Source of the DNA: an uncultured Porphyromonadaceae bacterium
GTDB lineage: Bacteria; Bacteroidota; Bacteroidia; Bacteroidales; Muribaculaceae
Length of the DNA: 10,381 nucleotides
Assembly (NCBI GenBank): GCA_947178565.1
Contig: CAMWYV010000017.1
Span: forward strand, 1 to 10,381
Direction: 5' to 3'
This document shows positions 6,176 to 10,381 of the stretch, one piece after another; within the stretch, counting starts at the first letter, position 1, and each line of letters starts with the position of its first letter. The notes under the pieces are model-generated. The model saw only the letters and a list, made by a program, of their open reading frames with translations, did not search any database and was not told where the DNA came from. The position numbers and the translations under genes were made by a program.

Positions 6176-7963
6176 ATGTCTATCGACGATATTATTGCAA
6201 AAGGAGTTGCCAAGGCTGTCAAGGAGCTTTATGGCGTGGACACCGATCCGGCATCCATCACTCCCCAGACCACCAAGAAGGAGTTTGAAGGGAATCTCAC
6301 CGTAATGGTGTTTCCCTGGGTAAAGGCGGCACGCAAGTCTCCCGAAGTTGTAGGCAAGGAGATTGGCGACTGGTTGGTTGATAATGAGCCGGCTGTCGCA
6401 TCTTACAATGTTATCAAAGGTTTTCTCAATATCACCATAGAGCCTGCTTTCTGGTCCACAGTGCTCGAGCATATAGCGCAGCAGAAAGACTATGGAATCA
6501 CCCCGGAAACACCGGAGTCGCCGCTCGTCATGGTTGAATACTCTTCGCCCAACACCAACAAGCCCCTGCATCTGGGGCATGTGCGCAACATTCTGCTCGG
6601 TAACAGCCTTTGCAGAATACTCGCTGCATGCGGCAACAAGGTTGTGCGCACAAATATAGTGAATGACCGCGGTATTCATATCTGCAAGTCGATGCTTGCA
6701 TGGAAAAAATGGGGTAACGGCGCCACTCCGCAATCTACCGGTAAAAAAGGCGATCATCTTATCGGGGACTTCTATGTGCTCTTCGACAAACACTTTAAGA
6801 CAGAGGTGAAAGAGCTTGAAGCTCAGGGCATGACAAAAGAAGAAGCCGAAGCCGCATCTCCACTTCTCCAGGAAGCGCGAGCCATGCTCAGGGCATGGGA
6901 AGCGGGTGACAAAGAGGTGAGAGACCTATGGGCTACTATGAACGGATGGGTATATGACGGATTTGACAAGACCTATGACCGCATGGGTGTGGGATTCGAT
7001 AAAATATATTACGAGAGCGATACCTACCTCGAAGGTAAGGCTAAGGTACTTGAAGGTCTTGAAAAAGGACTCATGTATAAAAAGGAAGACGGCTCGGTAT
7101 GGGCAGATCTTACTGAACAGGGTCTTGACCACAAGCTGTTGCTGCGTTCTGACGGAACATCGGTGTATATGACCCAGGACATAGGTACCGCCAAGCTCCG
7201 CTATCAGGATTATCCCATTGACAAGATGATATATGTTGTGGGTAATGAGCAGAACTACCACTTTCAGGTTCTCTCTCTGCTCCTTGACCGTCTTGGTTTC
7301 AAATGGGGGAAGGACCTCGTTCATTTCTCTTATGGAATGGTGGAGCTTCCCGAGGGTAAGATGAAGAGTCGCGAAGGCACCGTTGTCGATGCCGATGACC
7401 TCATGGACGAGATGGTCAATACCGCCAAAGCTGTGAGCAGCGAGCTCGGTAAACTTGACGGCTGTAATGAGGCTGAGATTGCCGAAATAACCGAGACTGT
7501 CGGACTTGGCGCCCTCAAATATTTCCTCCTCAAGGTCGATCCCCGCAAAAATATGACCTTCAATCCCAAGGAGTCCATAGATTTCAATGGTAATACCGGA
7601 CCTTTCATCCAATACACCTATGCGCGCATACGCTCTGTGCTCCGCAAGGCAGAGGAAGCCGGGATGAAGATTGGCGCATTTACCGGAGTGAAGCCCGGTG
7701 AGAAAGAAATCACTCTTATCCAGCGTCTTGCCGATTTCCCGACTGTTGTGCAGGAAGCAGGCAGAACATATAGCCCCGCGCTTATTGCCAACTATGCTTA
7801 TGACCTGGTAAAGGAATACAACCAGTTCTATCACGACTGCTCCATTCTCAAGGAAGAGAACGAGGCTGTGCGATCCATGCGTCTCACCCTCTCAGCAGTG
7901 ACAGCCGACACAATACGCACCGCTATGTCGCTTCTCGGCATAAAGGTGCCGGAAAGAATGTAA
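6176..7963 (+). CDS. argS: Arginyl-tRNA synthetase
   Basis: Class I aminoacyl-tRNA synthetase charging tRNA-Arg with arginine in the cytoplasm; essential. The protein has 595 residues, normal for the family. The N-terminal additional (tRNA D-loop recognition) domain spans about 1-105. The Rossmann catalytic core contains VEYSSPNTNKPLHLGHVRN (119-138) with the HIGH-type HLGH at 132-135, TNIVNDRG (159-166), and the KMSK-type loop GKMKSREG (394-401). The DALR anticodon-binding domain begins near FIQYTYARIRSVL (477-489) and runs to the terminal IKVPERM, a C-terminus characteristic of ArgS. ATG 6176 lies just after the predicted promoter. The BI-1 family gene follows after 33 nt with no terminator between, so the two are probably co-transcribed. 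Long open frames opposite it are shadows. Confidence 0.98.
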   Translation: MSIDDIIAKGVAKAVKELYGVDTDPASITPQTTKKEFEGNLTVMVFPWVKAARKSPEVVGKEIGDWLVDNEPAVASYNVIKGFLNITIEPAFWSTVLEHIAQQKDYGITPETPESPLVMVEYSSPNTNKPLHLGHVRNILLGNSLCRILAACGNKVVRTNIVNDRGIHICKSMLAWKKWGNGATPQSTGKKGDHLIGDFYVLFDKHFKTEVKELEAQGMTKEEAEAASPLLQEARAMLRAWEAGDKEVRDLWATMNGWVYDGFDKTYDRMGVGFDKIYYESDTYLEGKAKVLEGLEKGLMYKKEDGSVWADLTEQGLDHKLLLRSDGTSVYMTQDIGTAKLRYQDYPIDKMIYVVGNEQNYHFQVLSLLLDRLGFKWGKDLVHFSYGMVELPEGKMKSREGTVVDADDLMDEMVNTAKAVSSELGKLDGCNEAEIAEITETVGLGALKYFLLKVDPRKNMTFNPKESIDFNGNTGPFIQYTYARIRSVLRKAEEAGMKIGAFTGVKPGEKEITLIQRLADFPTVVQEAGRTYSPALIANYAYDLVKEYNQFYHDCSILKEENEAVRSMRLTLSAVTADTIRTAMSLLGIKVPERM

Positions 7964-7996
7964 AAATACTCTCAAATCACAAACACTTAATATCTT

Positions 7997-8701
7997 ATGG
8001 AAAATTATCAGAACTATTACACCCAGAGTGGTGCCGCTCTCGACTCAAAAGTGTCAGCGGTAATGAAGCGGGTATATGTCAAAATGTTTCTTGCCCTGCT
8101 TGTAACAGCTTTCGTATCTCTCTTCTGTGCGAGCTCACACGCAGTGCTCAGCTTCTTTGCCGCACACAGCGGATTTATTTGGGGCGTGTTCATTGTGGAG
8201 CTTGTACTCGTGTTCGCTATCTCGGGAGGAATCAATAGAATGAGCTCAGGCACAGCCACCATGCTGTTCTTCCTTTTTGCGATAATCAACGGGCTCGCGC
8301 TTTTCCCGATCTTCATTGTTTACACCGGCGTGTCCATCGCCAAGACCTTCTTCATCACCGCCGGAACATTCGGCGCTATGAGCATCTATGGATATTTCAC
8401 ATCACAGGATCTTTCAAAATGGGGTTCTGTACTTATCATGGCGCTCTTTGGTCTGATTATCTGTAGCGTGGTAAACATCTTCTGGGCTAACAGCACATTC
8501 GAATGGATTATCTCTGCCGCCGGTGTACTCATTTTTGTCGGTCTCACCGCCTGGGATACTCAGAAAATCAAACAGATGGCTGCTATGGCTCCCGCCGAAA
8601 CAGTTTCCAAACTGGCAACAATCGGCGCCCTCTCGCTATACCTTGATTTCATCAATCTGTTCCTCTATCTTCTCCGCTTCTTCGGCAACAGCCGGGATTG
8701 A
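7997..8701 (+). CDS. Bax inhibitor-1 (BI-1/YccA/YbhL) family membrane protein
   Basis: 234-residue integral inner-membrane protein with about seven hydrophobic segments, after a polar N-terminal tail of about 25 residues (MENYQNYYTQSGAALDSKVS). The family signature is clear in VGLTAWDTQKIK (181-192) and ALSLYLDFINLFLYLLRFFG (211-230). Asp187 and Asp217 correspond to the buried di-aspartate pair that forms the pH/Ca2+ sensor in the Bacillus homologue YetJ. Bacterial members are thought to act in Ca2+ leak and membrane-protein quality control (YccA interacts with FtsH in E. coli). The exact role here is unknown. It follows argS by 33 nt and is closed by a strong terminator, so expression probably depends on the argS promoter. 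Confidence 0.93.
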   Translation: MENYQNYYTQSGAALDSKVSAVMKRVYVKMFLALLVTAFVSLFCASSHAVLSFFAAHSGFIWGVFIVELVLVFAISGGINRMSSGTATMLFFLFAIINGLALFPIFIVYTGVSIAKTFFITAGTFGAMSIYGYFTSQDLSKWGSVLIMALFGLIICSVVNIFWANSTFEWIISAAGVLIFVGLTAWDTQKIKQMAAMAPAETVSKLATIGALSLYLDFINLFLYLLRFFGNSRD

Positions 8702-8724
8702 TCGCAATCATATACAATATTTTG

Positions 8725-8756
8725 ACGGAGTCGCGCTTGCCGCGGCTCCGTTTTTT
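8725..8756 (+). terminator. Strong intrinsic terminator after the BI-1 gene
   Basis: ACGGAGTCGCG (8725-8735) pairs with CGCGGCTCCGT (8741-8751) in an 11-bp stem with one G-T pair around the loop CTTGC. A run of six T (8751-8756) follows directly. It lies 24 nt after the BI-1 stop and ends the argS-BI-1 transcript. Confidence 0.92.
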
Positions 8757-8795
8757 ATAAGAGCAGCCTCTGATGATCCCTTTATCTTTCATGAC

Positions 8796-8816
8796 TCACG
8801 ACTAAAAGACTCGTGA
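8796..8816. repeat. Small inverted repeat upstream of the polyprenyl synthase gene
   Basis: TCACGA (8796-8801) and TCGTGA (8811-8816) form a 6-bp inverted repeat around a 9-nt A-rich loop, covering the zone where a -33 element would sit. It might be an operator or chance. GACTC recurs around it. Confidence 0.25.
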
Positions 8817-8831
8817 CTCGAAAAAAATTAT

Positions 8832-8839
8832 TACCTTTG
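8832..8839 (+). promoter_or_regulatory. Predicted -7 element of the polyprenyl synthase gene
   Basis: TACCTTTG is an exact match to TAnnTTTG, the form most often seen in Bacteroidetes promoters. Transcription would start near 8846, only about 12 nt before the ATG at 8858. That rules against the in-frame GTG at 8813 as the start. Confidence 0.5.
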
Positions 8840-8857
8840 CACATCTTTTCGTGTAGA

Positions 8858-9832
8858 ATGACAGACCTCAACGCTATCAGGCGCGACATAGCACCCGAAC
8901 TTGATGAGTTGCGACGCTGCATCAGCGACGCTCTCACGTCATCCAATCCGCTCATGACCAAAGTAGTGGAGGGCTATCTTGACACCAAGGGCAAACTCAT
9001 TCGTCCCATTCTCGTTATTCTCACCGCAAAACTCCTTGGAAAGGTATCTCCAAAAGTCATCGCATCTGCCGCAGCGGTTGAGATGCTGCACAATGCGTCG
9101 CTTATTCACGATGATGTGGTGGACGATTCAAAGCTGAGAAGAGGCAAGCCTACCATCAACAGCATCTGGGACAATCACATCGCGGTGCTTGTGGGAGACT
9201 TTTTCGTGTCAAACGCGCTTCGCCAGGCTATCTCTACCGGTGATATCCGCATAGTGGAATCCCTTGCAAACTTGGGCAAACTGCTGTCGCTCGGTGAAAT
9301 CGATCAGATATACAACGCACGAAACCATCGCCTTGATGAAACCTCATATTTTACAGTCATAAGCCGTAAGACAGCTTCTCTGTTCGTGAGCTGCGTGGAG
9401 ATGGGCGGCTATGCGGTGGGCGCACACGAAGAGCAGATTGAGCCGATGAGGAAATTCGCGCATCTGCTCGGGCTATGCTTCCAGATAAAAGACGATATTT
9501 TTGACTATTATTCCGACGAAAAGATAGGTAAACCTACCGGCAACGACCTCCGTGAAGGCAAGATTACCCTCCCGCTGCTTCACGCACTTTCACACACCGG
9601 GCATCCGCAAACGGCAGAGATGCTGAAACTTATTGAAAAAGAAGAGCTGAACTCAGAGGAAATTTCCACCCTTATTCAGTTTGCCAAAGATATGCATGGC
9701 ATAGACTATGCTTTCGCTACCATGCAGCGTATCGGAGATGAGGCTCGCCGTGAATTGCTTAATTATCCCGACTCGCCCAATCGTCAGGCTCTTGACGATA
9801 TTCTCACCTACATCATTCACCGCGACATCTGA
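8858..9832 (+). CDS. ispB: Long-chain (all-trans) polyprenyl diphosphate synthase
   Basis: Condenses isopentenyl diphosphate units onto an allylic primer to build a long isoprenoid tail, most likely the menaquinone side chain in this anaerobe-type lineage. The protein is 324 residues from ATG 8858. The substrate motif GKLIRP is at 45-50. The first Asp-rich motif DDVVD (85-89) sits in LIHDDVVDD, and RRGKPT at 94-99. GEIDQ is at 147-151, the second Asp-rich motif DDIFD at 212-216 (QIKDDIFDYY), and GKPTGNDLREGK at 224-235. The fifth residue before the first DDxxD is Ala80. In this family a small residue there leaves the product cavity open, favouring long chains over farnesyl or geranylgeranyl products; exact chain length cannot be read. 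It is transcribed alone after the BI-1 terminator. Confidence 0.92.
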   Translation: MTDLNAIRRDIAPELDELRRCISDALTSSNPLMTKVVEGYLDTKGKLIRPILVILTAKLLGKVSPKVIASAAAVEMLHNASLIHDDVVDDSKLRRGKPTINSIWDNHIAVLVGDFFVSNALRQAISTGDIRIVESLANLGKLLSLGEIDQIYNARNHRLDETSYFTVISRKTASLFVSCVEMGGYAVGAHEEQIEPMRKFAHLLGLCFQIKDDIFDYYSDEKIGKPTGNDLREGKITLPLLHALSHTGHPQTAEMLKLIEKEELNSEEISTLIQFAKDMHGIDYAFATMQRIGDEARRELLNYPDSPNRQALDDILTYIIHRDI

Positions 9833-9852
9833 TTTCTACTGAAACCTCAGGT

Positions 9853-9901
9853 TGCCTTGTTCCCCGCATCAGCCGTCTGCAACCGGTGCTGTGAACAAGC
9901 A
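9853..9901. repeat. Bulged inverted repeat after the polyprenyl synthase gene
   Basis: CTTGTTC (9856-9862) pairs perfectly with GAACAAG (9893-9899), extended by two more pairs past a bulged C. A shorter inner stem of CAGC/GCTG plus CG/CG surrounds a loop near 9875-9882. It lies about 20 nt after the stop codon, so may serve as a transcript 3'-end or stability structure. No T run follows immediately, so it is not a classical terminator. Confidence 0.35.
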
Positions 9902-9960
9902 TTACCTCGCTTTGTCATAAAAAATGTAACGATTTTTTAATATAACCAAAGATTTGTTTT

Positions 9961-9968
9961 TATCTTTG
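9961..9968 (+). promoter_or_regulatory. Predicted -7 element of the Na+/phosphate cotransporter gene
   Basis: TATCTTTG matches TAnnTTTG. The start would be near 9975, about 26 nt before the ATG at 10001. A -33 TTTG is not present at the standard spacing. The upstream AAAAAAT/ATTTTTT inverted repeat (9919-9938) makes the region strongly A/T-rich. Confidence 0.45.
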
Positions 9969-10000
9969 TGTTCAAATATAACCCACTGTTCCTATAACAC

Positions 10001-10381
10001 ATGAGTTACAGCTTTTTAGACTTTCTGGGTCTGTTGGGTGCCGTAGGATTGTTCCTCTACGGCATGAAGGTGATGAGTGAAGGGCTGCAGAAAGCCGCCG
10101 GAGATCGTCTGCGCAACATTCTGTCAGCCATGACAAGAAACCGCTTTACCGGCACACTCACCGGTTTTCTTATCACCGCCCTTATCCAAAGCTCTTCCGC
10201 AAGTACCGTTATGGTGGTGAGCTTCGTGAATGCCGGACTGATGTCTCTCGCCCAGTCTATGGCTGTTATCATTGGTGCGAATGTCGGAACCAAGTTCACT
10301 GCCTGGATTATCGCACTGTTAGGATTAAAAGTCAATATTTCCGCATTTGTATTACCTCTCATCGGATTGGCAATTCCGCTC
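10001..10381 (+). CDS. Na+/phosphate cotransporter family protein (NptA/YjbB type), 5' part
   Basis: Integral membrane protein of the Na/Pi cotransporter (PF02690-type) family, expected to move inorganic phosphate coupled to sodium. In bacteria some members act in export. The first 127 residues are visible and the frame is open to the window edge. A first membrane helix (LGLLGAVGLFLYGMKVMSEGL) is followed by the cytosolic segment AAGDRLRNILSAMTRNRFTGTLTG. The family hallmark QSSSAST (residues 62-68) and MVVSFVNAGLMSLAQSMAVIIGANVGTKFTAWIIA complete the first repeat. The hallmark usually ends GANxGTT, whereas here the last residue is Lys. Bacteroidetes homologues often continue into a second QSS repeat and a PhoU-like C-terminal domain, which would lie beyond 10381. 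Confidence 0.92.
   Translation, partial: MSYSFLDFLGLLGAVGLFLYGMKVMSEGLQKAAGDRLRNILSAMTRNRFTGTLTGFLITALIQSSSASTVMVVSFVNAGLMSLAQSMAVIIGANVGTKFTAWIIALLGLKVNISAFVLPLIGLAIPL

Noticed and set aside
6140..6793. 217-codon open frame on the minus strand across the argS 5' end
   Set aside because: Antisense to the conserved ArgS N-terminal and HIGH regions, and it runs through the argS promoter. No recognisable protein features.
6926..7834. 302-codon open frame on the minus strand opposite argS
   Set aside because: It lies wholly antisense to an unmistakable argS. Its translation has no family resemblance I can see, and such frames arise from codon bias on the sense strand.
8813..8857. Upstream GTG start for the polyprenyl synthase
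   Set aside because: It would lie upstream of the predicted -7 box TACCTTTG, and the added residues do not resemble the family.
1..10381. Defence island, prophage, CRISPR or mobile element
   Set aside because: All long frames map to core metabolic, translation or envelope genes. No repeats of array type, integrase, transposase or terminal inverted repeats were seen.
1..10381. A shared phosphate regulon linking the alkaline phosphatase and the Na/Pi transporter
   Set aside because: The two genes are about 9 kb apart on opposite strands with unrelated genes between, and I found no common upstream motif beyond the general -7 element.

Overview
The window looks like an ordinary chromosomal housekeeping stretch from a member of the Bacteroidales, possibly of the Muribaculaceae type (the family is inference). 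Three things support this. Upstream regions carry -7 elements of the Bacteroidetes form TAnnTTTG rather than sigma70-type boxes. Most genes lack a clear Shine-Dalgarno sequence and have short A/T-rich leaders. Several proteins are Bacteroidetes-flavoured: a viroplasmin-RNase HI fusion, a DUF2851 protein, a small outer-membrane beta-barrel protein and an alanine dehydrogenase with an N-terminal extension. I see no phage, insertion sequence, CRISPR array, tRNA or rRNA.

Layout. At the left edge an exported alkaline phosphatase runs leftwards out of the window (869 to 1, minus). A 312-bp divergent intergenic region separates it from mscL (1182-1607, plus). mscL meets, tail to tail with a 4-nt gap, a minus-strand cluster read in the order aroK, ald-like, rnhA (3980 to 1612). 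In that cluster aroK and the ald-like gene overlap by ATGA and rnhA follows after 9 nt. A compact divergent region with a perfect 9-bp inverted repeat separates aroK from a plus-strand DUF2851 gene (4069-5358). That gene ends 1 nt from a convergent outer-membrane barrel gene (6043-5360, minus). Diverging from the barrel gene are argS (6176-7963) and a Bax inhibitor-1 family membrane protein (7997-8701). They probably form one transcript closed by a strong intrinsic terminator at 8725-8756. A long-chain polyprenyl diphosphate synthase (8858-9832) follows with its own promoter. The window ends inside a Na+/phosphate cotransporter family gene (starts 10001).

Functional themes are aromatic amino-acid precursor synthesis (aroK), RNA:DNA hybrid removal (rnhA), translation (argS), quinone side-chain synthesis (polyprenyl synthase), and envelope or stress functions (mscL, BI-1, beta-barrel). 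Phosphate acquisition genes sit at the two ends. Nothing here looks like an obvious new system. The points most worth checking are an alanine dehydrogenase homologue that has lost both the canonical catalytic Lys and His, and a nuclease-like PD...ExH pattern plus a C-terminal Cys/His cluster in the DUF2851 protein. The inverted repeat between aroK and DUF2851 also merits a look.
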